NCBI GenBank assembly: GCA_965153455.1 | Contig: OZ234498.1 | Location: forward strand, 10,478,001 to 10,542,000 | Direction of reading: 5' to 3' | DNA length: 64,000 bases | DNA from: Sphagnum compactum | Lineage: Eukaryota > Bryophyta > Sphagnopsida > Sphagnales | Shown: positions 27,793 to 38,572 of the stretch, in pieces | Position numbering within the stretch: the stretch's first letter is position 1 | Layout of the letters: each line of letters starts with the position of its first letter | Translations under genes and position numbers: made by a program | The notes under the pieces: generated by a model | What the model saw: the letters and a program-made list of their open reading frames with translations, nothing else | What the model was told of the DNA's origin: nothing | Databases searched by the model: none

Positions 27793-28535
27793 GGGGAGTA
27801 AGGGATAGGCCCTCTGCTTTATCTCCCCATGATGAGTAAGTTAAGAAAAGGCTCCTGTAGGTACCCACTCCCTTCTCAGAGAACCGTACGTGATAGTCTC
27901 CTATCATACGGCTCCATCTTGAGATAGCCGACTTGTAGTTTTGGCGAAAAAAAGGATGAAAGACAAATATATAGTTTTAAAAAATATATATAGTTTTGTT
28001 CTGGTCCTCTCTTTAATTCCAGCAACTCATCTTACGGCCTCGCTAATTATTTTCGGAGGAACCGACCTGAGGCCTTCTCTCAAGACCAGGACGGTTATCC
28101 CTGTCAACTTAATAGGTAGCTAACAAGTTTACGTCCATCCTCGGGCGTCGGGTACAGTGCTCTTCCCCGCCACCCTTGTAGCCGTCATCTGTAATTCGCG
28201 CAAGTGTGTCTGCACTTCTCAGACTTGACGAAATTTTTTTTCTCGCAGCAAAACTTCATTTTCCTCTGCCTAAGAGCACCCTTTTCTGCATGTTCATACA
28301 ATTCTCAAGTAGGCAAGGTGAAGTTTTACAAGGTACCCACTCAGAATACCCTCCCCAATCCCAAATAGGTCATCCGACGAGTTCGACCAAAATGCTATGC
28401 TTACACACAAGACTACCCTTCTCCGAAAGCTTCGCAGGGACTACTCAATTTAGATCTGCCCGAAAGGGTTTACTGCACAAGGCTCCTGCAGAGGCGGCGC
28501 TTCGCGCTGCGAATATCAGATGTTCAGCTCCGCAC
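27793..28535 (-). other. group II intron nad4i461
   Basis: A 743-bp intron after nad4 nt 461. It begins GTGCGGAGCT, and a domain V-like hairpin (GAGCCGTATGATAGGAGACTATCACGTACGGTTC, split) lies at about 27882-27916. The plus-strand frame at 28206-28571 crosses its boundary and is not a gene. Confidence 0.82.
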
Positions 28536-28996
28536 AACATAGGGATTAAAACGCTTTCAAAGAAAACATAAAATAGTAAGAGATCCAGCATGCAAAACAC
28601 AGCAATCATGAAAGATTCACAAATTAAAAATGCTATCATATACTCTCTTTTATAACTCTTGATACTAGACCGACCTACTAAAATGCAAATAGGAATTAAG
28701 AATGTGGTCAAAACCACAAAAAATAAAGAGATACCATCTATACCTATATAAAAATGAATATTTGGATAAGGAAGCCATCGAATGGTTTCCACAAATTGAA
28801 ATTTGGCTGTAGAATTATCGAATTGTATCCAAAAAAAGAGAGAATACAGAAAAGTAATCAAAGAGGTGCACAAACCAATACCTCGTATCAATCGTATTCT
28901 TGAATCAGGGATAACGGAAAGAATAATGCTTCCTAACAAAGGACACAAAATAAGACCACTAAGATTAAAATAAAATGAAGCTAAAAATTGTAACAT
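28536..28996 (-). CDS. nad4: nad4 exon 1
   Basis: A 461-nt exon encodes the first 153 residues of ND4, from MLQFLASFYFNLSGLILCPL to FYVFFESVLIPM. The segment IHFYIGIDGISLFFVVLTTF contains codon 91 as TTA, so the Physcomitrium nad4-272 editing event is not needed. The exon is intact and ends after TT of a split codon. Confidence 0.95.
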
Positions 28997-29638
28997 AAAT
29001 GTTTACTCTTTTTCCAATAAATCCCGAGAACGCAGCTCTCTTCGCAGGCCGCAGCAGGTCTATATTTTTTATTGGCTTTCTAGCCATAGCGGCCCTATAA
29101 GTAAGTATATCACCCCGCACTTGTGTACATAATGCCCGTAATAATTGCATAACTTGATGGGCTTTTGTATGCACATACTATGTAATTGCATACTTTGTTT
29201 TTTATTGCTTTGCCTAATGCTTTAGGGCATGCCTGCTACTATGACCGGCTCCAGTCAAGGCCGAAGGGATAAGAAGAAGTTGATTGGGCAAAAAAAAATT
29301 GTTTTTTCGTTCTATGTTTTTTTTGTTTTTTTTTTCTTCGACCCTCAATCTATCATTCCATCATTCCAACCTTAACTTCCTTCTTTCCCCTTTTTAAATT
29401 CCTTATAAGCCCAAACCAATATCGTGCTTTATTTGAAGACTCATTTTTTCATGACTCACCGTAGATGGACTGCAAAGCGTAGCTTGGGCCTTGGGCTCCA
29501 AAAAAAAAGATTTTTTTTTCGCTTGTTAGGTGGGCGGCCTTGGCCCTCTCTCCCAGCAGAGCCCAAAAAGGGGCGTAACACTGGCTTATCATTGCGTCCC
29601 TTAGAGTTCTGTGATATTATACAAGGAAGTATGGGCCC
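28997..29638. other. spacer between nad5 and nad4
   Basis: About 640 bp. It contains A/T hairpins at about 29291-29307 and 29502-29520 and the GGTCTATATTTTTTA segment shared with about 2260. No gene recognised. Confidence 0.45.
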
Positions 29639-30214
29639 TTAGTTCGTGCTAATGTCTCTTTCGAAATGAATAAATAGAAAACTCACTATGTAAATAAAAT
29701 ACAATCAATTATCTACCCAAAAAGAAATAAAATCCCACAGACCTATTATGGTAATAAATATGGTTAAGCCAATCAACATCACAAAAGCATAATGATAAAC
29801 AAAACCACTTTGAAGTTTACTGATTTGCTTGGCTAATTTTCGAAATGTGTACGAAATCCCATAAGGCCCTAAGATTTCAATAGCACCCTTGTCTAAAACT
29901 TTAAATGAGACTTCATATCCAAAACGCAAAAACGATCTAACTATAAAATCATTAAAAACTTTATCAAAAAACCAGCGCTTGTTTAGAAAGCAATATAGTC
30001 GATTACCCAAAGTACTAGTTTTCAAAGCGAAAATAAATTGATTTGCTACAAAATTTATATTATACGCCACAAAAGCACCTAGAGTACTAAACAAAATAGG
30101 AATTAGTTTGATAATTGTTGGAGTAGCAAACTCAGATTCGGCAATAATTTCATTTTTGGGTAGTACGAAGAGGGAATTAGCCCAAAAATTAGTACCTAAA
30201 CCAATCATCATATC
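29639..30214 (-). pseudogene. nad5: nad5 last exon with in-frame TGA
   Basis: This exon encodes the C-terminal part of complex I subunit ND5 from [20 protein letters not shown] to [13 protein letters not shown], including the long lateral helix region. At 29705-29707 the frame has TGA (codon 655) where the family continues with Arg, and 21 more conserved-looking codons follow (LYFIYIVSFLFIHF...) to TAA at 29639-29641. One C-to-T change from CGA at a CG explains the stop. The truncation removes only the tail, so the effect may be mild. The exon joins what are separate exons 4 and 5 in many plants, because the nt 1477 intron is absent. Confidence 0.9.
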
Positions 30215-32894
30215 GGTCCCTAAGCCGTTCTATTGCTGGAACGGCTTGGCTTCAAAACCGTACGTGAGGCTTCCACCTCATACGGCTCCTCTCAGGATTT
30301 TTCCGTCTCCCCGCTCATTTTCAACATGGCAGTGCTTGTCTAGGAGTTGAAGGTTGTTTTATATAAATACTCAAAGATTCCACTTTGATGTGGTCTACTT
30401 CCATGTCTTCGTGCTTTCTTAATATCTTTAGGCAATGTACTCAAGAGCCTTTTTAGGGGTTTGGCCACCGTATTTAGAGCCTTGGATTTCAGTAGATGAT
30501 ATTTTCGTCAAAAGTGCACAGTAAGAAATAGAAGTCGGAACAGAAGAAAAAATATAGATTTTTTTACTATTGCGCTCTCTTCTCACTCGGCTTGTAGTTT
30601 GATTGGGCCTTTATCTTGTCCCACCTCAATGTGCTTATGGCTAGCTATCCAACTCAGTTTGACCAGGTAATATTCTTTTTTGACCTTAAAGGCCATTGTG
30701 TAAGAGTCGTACAAAATCCAGTTATCTTGGTGTGCTTTCCCCCGAAATATCCAGCTTTTATTTTTGGGGAAGTACTTTTGTTTTATTTTATCACGACCCC
30801 ATGTTGGGTGCCGTTGGTATACCCATGCTCGGATCTTTTGAAAGATGTCATGGTCTAGTCTTCGAAATACATTGCTGCATTCAGAGTATTTAAAGTAGTT
30901 GCCCCATTTTACTATTTTGGGTACCAGGATTGCAATGAGTTGATAGGCCGCCTTTCCTTTTGAGAGTTGAATGGCCCGTCGAATTTCTTCAAGAAATCTC
31001 CAACGAGACTCACGAGACGGAGTTATTAAAGTTTTCACTCTGCCCCATTTCCAGATATGATTGATTGAGAACCCTATAAATTGAAACCCAGATCTGGTGT
31101 TGACTATCTGGGTCTTATCTGGGTGCAATTTCAGTCCCATGCACTTTAACCATTCCTCCAAGAATGTCTGAGCCTGTTCTATGACCTCCCTGGATTGGTG
31201 AAGTACAACAAAGTTGTTGACATATCTAACCAGTATCGAAGTCGGTTTTTTAGGGTGTGCTTTTAGTGCCCACTCCCTCAAAGCTGTCTCCATCCCATGG
31301 AGAGCAATGTTGGCTAGCAGTGGAAAGAAGATAATGCCACAGGTGCCCATATTTATGATTTCCATTTACTGAGGATTATTTCCCAATTTAATCATGATGT
31401 TGGCTTTAAGCCAGGCTTTTACCTGTTTGGCTAGACTAGGCAGAGTTTTTAGTTTGTTTAAGAGGGCTTTGTGGTTGATGCAATTAAAACATTTGGAAAT
31501 GTCTGCATTCAAAACATACTTAGGCTTGGCTCGAATAGCTAAGAATATGGCTTTAATGGCGGCATCTTGGCAGCTCCGTCCAAGTCTAAATCCATAGGAA
31601 TTGGGTTCAAAGTAGGCTTCCCATTCAGTTTCTAGGGCCATCTTGGCCAAAGCTTGCTTGGCTTTGTCTTCAATAACGGGGATAGGCCAAAAAAAGGAAG
31701 AGGCGCGAAGTGCAATTCGAAAAAAAAAATCTATATTTTTTTTTGCTTTACGTCTTCTGGGCGCAAAATGTGCTTGGTTGACTCTATGTTTTCTGGCGCG
31801 CAGCGCAGAAAGAGCGCAACAAAATCTATATATTTTTTCTGCCTTACGTTTTATGGCTTGTAGTTTTCATGGTCGCTCTTCCTCTTTTCGGAGCTTTAGT
31901 ATCCTCATTTGATGAATGGGCGTAGTCTTCTCATCTAATTGAAGACCTCTTGCCATCTTTCTTTTTCGTGGCCTTAAGGTCACCATCTTCTTGTCAATGC
32001 CAGAGTTTTTTTCTTTTAGGTTTTCTTGTGTAACTTGTCTTACGGCTAAGGGTCTGGTGTATATATTTTGTATAAGTCTAGATTGTAGAGCACGCATCTT
32101 GTCCATATCGTTAAAGCGAGGGGCTTGGTAAATTTTAGTTTGAGGTCTAAAAACAACTGCCTCGACCTTAGGCCGAGAAATTTGTTCCCAAGGTATCGTT
32201 TGGGTATCTATGTAGAACCTACTCATAACTTATTTTCCTTTCCAGTTTTTACTGAGATCCTAAGTCTCCAAGTGGGCATAATAAAAATGCTACGGGGAAA
32301 AATCTATTTTGGCTGGCTGCGCCCCGTGGCCTTAGCTTTTTAAAGAATCCTGCTCTCGTGGGGCTTGTAGCTCAGCAGCCCACCTTAAGGGAGCCCTACT
32401 GGAGTCTTCCAGTTTCGAGTGTATTGGATAGTTATAGCGGCCCATAGGCGCAAAATGTACTTTGCGGGGCGGTCCCCTGGACATAGTCCTTTTGGACAGT
32501 GGCCGTTTAGTCCATGGTCCATTGGATGTTTAGTGCAAGACCAAAATTTTGCACTGCAAGTACCCCTCGTTCCTGCCTTTCGCTCTAGGGTCCGTCCCTC
32601 AGTGTGGTCAGTACTGGATACTATCGGGCAGCAAAGCTTGCACTTATTTACTTCTGATGGTTCACCAGGGCTTCTTTCCTCTTCCCTTTTTTGCTTGCTT
32701 CTAACTCAAAGGCTGCCAGACCTCCTACAAAGGAAAGAGAGTCGACTGAACATCTCAGCCATTGGCGGGAATTTCGCCCGCATCCAATTTTCAATTGTTG
32801 TTCACCTAACACGAAAAGAATTTTTTTTTTTTTTGTGTTAGGTGAGCAACAGCCGCTTTGTCACAAGAGTGACTTATAGGCTAACAGGTCACAC
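30215..32894 (-). other. group II intron nad5i1455 with decayed maturase
   Basis: A 2,680-bp intron after nad5 nt 1455. It begins GTGTGACC directly after the Lys of GYLAK. A domain V-like hairpin (GAGCCGTATGAGGTGGAAGCC then TCACGTACGG) lies at about 30252-30290. The intron's last two bases read CC rather than AY. It encodes a broken reverse transcriptase described separately, and contains several A/T hairpins (about 30548-30570, 31720-31745, 31815-31833). Confidence 0.85.
30583..32226 (-). pseudogene. inactivated group II intron reverse transcriptase (nad5i1455)
   Basis: Three minus-strand pieces form a group II intron-encoded protein of bacterial type. The N-terminal piece (32226-31867) has MRALQSRLIQNIY and KNSGIDKK. 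The middle piece (about 31650-31366) has EPNSYGFRLGRSCQDAIKA-like RT motifs with FEPNSYGFR and NADISKCFN. The C-terminal piece (31365-30583) has PLLANIALHGME and then the maturase X region (FLEEIRRAIQ, HPTWGRDKIKQKYF). The catalytic YADD reads YVNN, so both metal-binding aspartates are lost. The region before PLLANI is shifted in frame. It cannot support reverse transcription. Confidence 0.82.
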
Positions 32895-33596
32895 TTTGGC
32901 CAAGTATCCTGCAAAAATACTTCCAAAAGCTAAAAAGATTAAAGGAATTGCCATGAGAATGGGCGCATCATGACATTGTAAGATGTCTTGCTTGAATGAA
33001 TTTGTTGGTGCTAAAAAGGTTAAAAAAAGTAAACGAAAAGAATGATAAGAAGTAAAGAAGACAGAGACACTTCCCAACCAAAAAGCAAAGTTACCACTAA
33101 TTGTATATTTAGTATAAGCGAGCTCTAAAATAACATCTTTAGAATAAAATCCAGTACAAAAAGGGAAACCTATTAAAGATAGGCTGCCTATAAACATCAT
33201 AGCATAAGTAAAAGGTAACAAAGAAGCAAGCCCTCCCATCTTACGCATATCTTGCTCATCTGACATGGCATGAATCACTGAACCTGCACTTAAAAAGAGT
33301 AATGCTTTAAAAAAGGTGTGATTCATTAAATGAAATACGCTAACAGAATAGTTGGAAATGCCGCAGGCAAAGATCATATAACCTAATTGACTACAAGTTG
33401 AATAGGCTTTGACCCTCTTTAAATCGTTCTGTAATATTCCAGTAGTTGCCGCAAAAAATGACGTCATAGCTCCTACGAAAGTAATAACAATCAAAGCATT
33501 GGGTGGATATTCAAATAAAGGAGAGCACCTTGCTATCATAAAAACGCCTGCTGTTACCATAGTAGCTGCATGAATTAGAGCAGATACTGGAGTGGG
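32895..33596 (-). CDS. nad5: nad5 exon 3
   Basis: A 702-nt exon encodes residues 252-485 of ND5, from [20 protein letters not shown] to SIFAGYLAK. It carries the pump-core line [17 protein letters not shown], where Lys replaces a very conserved Ile (KRVIAYST). A His codon (CAT) in FFTSYHSFR would become the expected Tyr by C-to-U editing. The length equals 1455 minus 753 exactly. The frame is unbroken. Confidence 0.95.
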
Positions 33597-34454
33597 CTAC
33601 TCTTCAAGCTCTTACGCTTCTACAAGGCCAGAAAATAAATATTTTGGAGTATTGGGTAATGAGCTAGTGAGCTTAGCAAGAGTAGGGACTGGATCTTCCA
33701 CTTATGAAATAAAGACTCTCCCAAAAATTTGTAAGATGGCCACTGTGCTCTTAACAACTGAGATGTTCTTTCTCTTTTATGCATAAATGCATTTGATGCC
33801 ATCTCAGCCCCATTCTAACGCTTTTTGAAAATAGATTTTGTAAAGCAAAAGAAAAAATTTTGAGCTTTTTCGAAGTAAATCCTGGTAGATCGATCCGGCG
33901 TGCAGCGCTTTGGTAACGATGATGATAAGACTAGGCTCGAGCTGATAATTTGGCCTTGTTAGAATGGAACACCAGGTTGCGCTGGAAAAAAATATATATA
34001 TATTTTTTCCGCTCCCTCCAAGTGAAGCTTACAAGCAAAATGATGAGTATTTGATTTGATATAAGGTTCCTCTACATGCCCGAAACTTGTACAGATCCTT
34101 CCATTTTCTAAGACTTGCACATCTAGACTATATAATCTAAAAAAAAATGACCGAACCTTCACGACAAAATAGTGCTTCGTACCTCAGGTAAATCCGACCG
34201 GCTTCTCTTTCCAAGGATAAGATTTATTTCAAATAAGAGGTCTCACGTACAGTCTCTGAGGATCCTATAGAGCAGAGCTCCCTTAGCCTTTTTTGCTAGG
34301 TGGACTTGGCCCTCTCTTATAGGTTTCCTGCTGATTGGTCAAAATGAGATATTTTTCCAATAGGGACTCTCACTCGGTCGACGATTCCAGCATACAATGA
34401 AATTGTTGGAATGTACCTAATGGCACATGAGAGCCCTCAAATATTTATTCAAAA
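33597..34454 (-). other. group I intron nad5i753
   Basis: An 858-bp intron after nad5 nt 753, the site of the group I intron used as a phylogenetic marker in liverworts and mosses. The upstream exon ends in T (GGT) and the intron ends in G, as group I introns do. It lacks the GTGYG and domain V features of the other introns here. No homing endonuclease is recognised. An A/T hairpin (about 33985-34010) lies inside. Confidence 0.82.
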
Positions 34455-34977
34455 ACCCTCCATTGCATCAGGTAACCAAGTATGTAATCCTATTTGTGCA
34501 GATTTTCCAACAGCACCAATGAAAAGTAAAATACAAATAACAGTTATGGCATGAAATTTCATATTGCAAAAAAATAAATAATGATAAGGTTCAGAAAAGG
34601 CGCTAACACAAGCAAAAAGAGTCGAAAAGTCTACTGTTTGAAAAATAGTAAAACGACCCATAATCCCAAGAGCTAATCCAAAATCACCTACTCGATTGAC
34701 AAGCATAGCTTTTATAGCTGCTTTATTGGCCTGAAGCCGTGTAAACCAAAAATTAATTAACAAATATGGAGCAAGACCTACTCCTTCCCATCCTAAAAAT
34801 AATTGAATAGAGTTATCTCCGGTAACCAGCATTAACATAGAAAAAGTAAAAATGGATAAATAACACATAAATCGAGGGCTATGTGGATCTTCGAACATAT
34901 ATGAAATAGAATAAATATGAACTAAGCTACTTACAAATGTAACCACAATTAACATAATTACAGTCAGACTATCAAAC
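34455..34977 (-). CDS. nad5: nad5 exon 2
   Basis: A 523-nt exon encodes residues 77-251 of ND5, from [20 protein letters not shown] to [12 protein letters not shown], with [20 protein letters not shown] in the middle. Several codons differ from the family in a way C-to-U editing would correct: Ser123 and Ser133 (TCT to TTT), Pro147 (CCA to TCA) and Arg185 (CGT to TGT). Codon 200 is already Cys, so the Physcomitrium nad5-598 site is not needed. The frame is intact. Confidence 0.95.
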
Positions 34978-35851
34978 ACAGAGTCAAAAGTTTTACTTCA
35001 CCAGGGCCTTTATTTTGCAAATTAAGCAGAATTTTTTTTTCATACCGCAATGCGGCCATTCACCCAAGTGAAATAATAAAGTGCTCTCCGAACCGTGCAA
35101 GATGGTTACCCATCACACAGCTCACCAACTTGAGATTGTGGTTAAGGCTTAAGGTAAGCACCGTGTGTCCAAGCAGGCCGCAGCAAATTTTTTTTTTTTT
35201 TTTGCTCCATCTTATTTAAGGCTACGATGCCGCTTACCTCTGCCACTCAAGCGTACGGCATCTGCCGACTTAGGCCCCTTCCCTTCTGCCGATCTCAGCA
35301 TTTTCCCTCTGGCAAGAAAATAAATCGCAGCAAAATAATTTGAAAATATTTGAGGCTGCGCCCTTTTAAGTAAGCGAGTACTACGAGCCCTCTGCCCCAT
35401 GCACCAGCGGGCAGATGCGTGGTTCACCGGTTCCACCGAATACTCTATTGATGTTGAGACATAGGTGCGCTTGAAGTGGTGTGCTGTCCTTATCGGACTC
35501 AGGCCCCCCATTTGTCCGGGCATATGCGCCCTTTTGCTGCCCATATGCGGGAGGGGGCACCGCGTTATCTAGCCTTTACATGGCATGGGACCTTGCCTGA
35601 CGCGCCAAGTTTGGGATACCTCCTCCACCTTACGTTTGTGACCTATGGTCTCACCTATGTCTCGAAGACACGGTCAAGGCACGGCCAAGGATATTTTTGG
35701 CTACGTTTGGTATGCCTCTTTCCTGACATGCTATGGTGCTCTAAGGGAGTTCGTTTCATAGAGTGAGTCGAGTCCGTTTCGCCACAGAGCAACTGCAGCG
35801 TCCAGATAATCTATCTATCCAGCAATTCATCCGGTGACTTCACGGTCGCCA
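34978..35851 (-). other. group II intron nad5i230
   Basis: An 874-bp intron after nad5 nt 230. Its 5' end reads TGGCGACCGT and its 3' end TTTTGACTCTGT, nearly the same as the cox3i507 intron. A domain V-like hairpin (GAGCTGTGTGATGGGTAACC) lies at about 35098-35125. The open frames inside (35212-35544 minus, 35476-35766 plus) have no recognised domain. Confidence 0.8.
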
Positions 35852-36081
35852 AAAAAGCCCCAAGAAGCATCAAACATCTCCGAAAAAATCCATGGAGCCA
35901 TTTTTATATAGCAAGCACTGGCTTCCAATGCAACTTCATAAAAAGCAATCAAAGATAAAATAAAAGATAATGAAACACACGTGCTTGTGACTATAGCAGT
36001 TCCTCGTGAACTAAGAAAACGACCAAAGGCACCTGCTACACAACTACCTAGCAAAGGTAGAGTTACAATTAATAAATACAT
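35852..36081 (-). CDS. nad5: nad5 exon 1
   Basis: A 230-nt exon encodes the N-terminus of ND5, [20 protein letters not shown] through [10 protein letters not shown]. The start at 36081 matches the usual plant N-terminus; the reading frame extends upstream without a better start. It ends after two bases of a Leu/Phe codon in a T tract. Confidence 0.94.
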
Positions 36082-37239
36082 ACATAAATCATTTTTTTTT
36101 ATTGTGACCAAAATACAATCAATTTGGTAGATAATTAATTGTATTTTGGGCGACAGCTATACGAGCCAAGACTTAGATGAAGGTTCTCCTAATAAATTGA
36201 CAACACAGCCCAACAAAGCGAGTTTTTAGCGCACCCAATAGAGTTTACCGTATGCCATTACTACGTAATGGCATAATTGAAAGATGGGTCATCTTGGATT
36301 ATTCTATTTTAGTAATCTACCCACCATCTGCAACGAGTGCCAAAAATAAGAGAGTTTTTTTTACTAAGTGCCTCCGGAAAAAAGTTTTTTTTTCGCACAG
36401 CGGGCAGAACAAGCTTGGCTACGCTGCTATTATCATTCTATCGGTCTTTGTGAAAGCCGCCAATGGCATATGCAATCGATATTTTGCTCAGCAAAAGCTC
36501 ACGAGGCCATTTAGGTGATGGAAGGAAATAAAGTAGACGAAAAAAAATTCTTTTTTTCCCATCTCGTTTGCAGAGCAAATTAGCAGAAAAGAAAAAAAAC
36601 CCCCTGGCTAGACGAAGCCTTTATTTGCTTGACAAAGACGGTGGAAGATAGAAGGCTAAAGCCTCCAGCTTTAAGCATAGTTATTGCAGGACTATAAAGT
36701 GAAAAAATATATATATCTTTTTTTTTATTTTTTTGCTAACCTATTTTCTCTTACTATATCATATTATATAGAGAGCGAAGCCACGTAAAACAAAGCTCAA
36801 ATTTTTTTTTGCTATGCATTTTTTATTTTCATTTTGAAACTTTATTGCTTTTCTTCAGCCTTCAGCAAGGAAAAGCATTTTCTTTTTTTAGATAGAGTAA
36901 GGAGAGGACCCTTTTATTGAAGTATTTTCCATGTCGTGCAAAAGTCATTGCCATTGCCAAGGCTTTTGCGACCATGGTCAGATTAAATTAAGTCATTTTT
37001 TCGGCACTATCTCGGATCTGAGATAGATTGATATAAATCAATAAAGAGAGGGCTTTCCACGCTTTAGGGCAGAGAGCGCAGCAAAATATATATTTTTTCA
37101 AATATTTAGAAAAATGCCGCAAGTCCAGCCAAGCCAGGGTAAGCCTCGCATTGCAAGCCGGGAGTGTCTAAAAAAGAAAATGGCAAAAATAAAATAGAAC
37201 AGAAAGATTGTGTCTCCGCTCTGCGCTTTGCTTCCTTAA
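36082..37239. other. spacer between nad5 and the trnL pair
   Basis: About 1.16 kb without a recognised gene. An inverted repeat at about 36109-36152 (CCAAAATACAATCAATT with one mismatch) includes a 20-base copy of the nad5 3' end (AATACAAT(C/T)AATTATCTACC, compare 29699-29718). A/T hairpins occur at about 36539-36560, 36704-36733 and 37085-37100. Confidence 0.5.
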
Positions 37240-37319
37240 GCTTACTTGGTGAAAATGGTAAACACGATAGACTTAAAATCTGTTCCTATGGGTTATCGGT
37301 TCAAGTCCGATAGTGAGCA
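37240..37319 (+). tRNA. trnL: tRNA-Leu (UAA)
   Basis: An 80-nt class II tRNA: acceptor GCTTACT/AGTGAGC, anticodon loop CTTAAAA (TAA), short variable arm, T-loop GGTTCAAGTCC. It is very like the next tRNA, with the same variable arm and T-stem. Confidence 0.92.
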
Positions 37320-37320
37320 T

Positions 37321-37400
37321 ACTTGCTTGGTGAAAATGGTAGACACGACAGTCTCAAAATCTGTTCCTATGGGTTATCGGTTCGAATCCGATAGTGAGTA
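37321..37400 (+). tRNA. trnL: tRNA-Leu (CAA)
   Basis: A second class II tRNA one base downstream. The acceptor ACTTGCT/AGTGAGT has two G-T pairs; the anticodon loop is CTCAAAA (CAA); the T-loop is GGTTCGAATCC. The last pair of the anticodon stem is a T-T mismatch. It probably arose as a tandem duplicate of the UAA gene. Confidence 0.88.
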
Positions 37401-37428
37401 TCCTAATGTCTAAATTGGAAAATAAAAG

Positions 37429-37503
37429 GGCGAGTATAACTTAATAGGTGAAAGTGTCAGATTGTGAATTTGAAAACACGGGTTCAAATCCCGTTATTCG
37501 CCA
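37429..37503 (+). tRNA. trnH: tRNA-His (GUG)
   Basis: A cloverleaf with acceptor GGCGAGT/ATTCGCC, an extra G at 37428 available as the -1 base, anticodon stem CAGAT/ATTTG with loop TGTGA including GTG, and T-loop GGTTCAAATCC. Confidence 0.9.
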
Positions 37504-37832
37504 GAAGAACAAATCATCTATTAGCTTAAATCTTGACAATCTTCGGGAGCGCTGCTTTTTGCAGCAAAAAAGATTTTGTAGGAATTTTCCAATTTTTGCT
37601 GTGATTTTCCAAATGGGAAAAAAAGATTTGCTATAAAGTGCCCCAGCTCTATCGATCAAGCTTGTGGCCTTAATTAGCAAAGCGGGCCCCTTAGTTATTG
37701 GGTGGTTATCCTTTGGTGACTAAGTCACCCTATTAGATCCTTCCGTCTCTTGTCCTATAGCAAATCAAACATAAAAGGATAAGGCCACATTGCGCCCATG
37801 CTCGGACATCATCAGCCATTTTTGCCGATAGA

Positions 37833-38030
37833 TTACTCTGCTTGTATTGGCTGATTTAAACAAAAACATAAAAAATTATACGGGTAAAAGATAAGCTCAA
37901 AAAGTTGTTGAAATACTGATACCGTTTCTAAATCAACAGCTCTTTTTATATCCATATGATTGACTAAAGTAGATTGGAGTTGTCCGTATAATAAAACTAG
38001 ATTTTGCTTGTAGAAGGCTGAAGGTAACAA
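37833..38030 (-). pseudogene. truncated frame, possibly the rpl10 3' end
   Basis: The minus-strand frame (stop TAA 37833-37835) reads LLPSAFYKQNLVLLYGQLQS then TLVNHMDIKRAVDLE and FELIFYPYNFLCFCLNQPIQ. It is open up to the point where the sequence changes to a nuclear retroelement. The LVLLYGQLQSTLVN stretch and the low-complexity tail recall the C-terminus of mitochondrial ribosomal protein L10, a gene known in mosses, but I cannot confirm this. The 5' part is missing, so it marks the right end of the mitochondrial block. Confidence 0.4.
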
Positions 38031-38034
38031 TTGT

Positions 38035-38330
38035 GACCATGTATCCACCACCTAAGAATCCCCAACAAATTCAAATATTCAATGGGATGGCACAGTTTTA
38101 CGGATGTTTTATCAAAAACTTTACTGCTATTATGGAACCTATCACTCAACTAACCAGAAAAACAAAGACTTTTTCTGGATGGATGTTGCACAAACTTGGC
38201 ATAGTTGTACAGCAGAAACCAATTGGAACTTGATCCACATCAACTCCGCCAATGATAGAAGCAAATTGACAATGGCAAAAACAGGCTTGGGTAACATGAG
38301 CCTGGTACCTTGAAATTCTTGTAACATGTA
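38035..38330 (+). mobile_element. Ty3/gypsy reverse transcriptase fragment
   Basis: The plus-strand frame reads MYPPPKNPQQIQIFNGMAQF then YGCFIKNFTAIMEPITQLTR, the conserved end of a Ty3/gypsy RT and the connection to RNase H. After about 38170 the homology continues in another frame, so the copy is broken. Only about 300 bp are recognisable. It abuts the mitochondrial block with no visible spacer. Confidence 0.75.
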
Positions 38331-38572
38331 AACATGTAATGCAAGTTCCAGTATTTTGTTGTGGTCGAATACCGACCATGGTCAAGGTGCTGTGTTTCCT
38401 ATTCTCCTCATTTGTTGAAGCAGTTTAGTGGTGTAATTTGGATTGTACGTAGACTATCCATTAGCTATAACACTACAACAGCTCTGAATTCCTGCTCTTG
38501 CTTTGGTTGATTGTTATCATCATATTACCAAGGGAGGGTGCTTCCAATTTTTTTCAAATGACTTGAAAAAAA

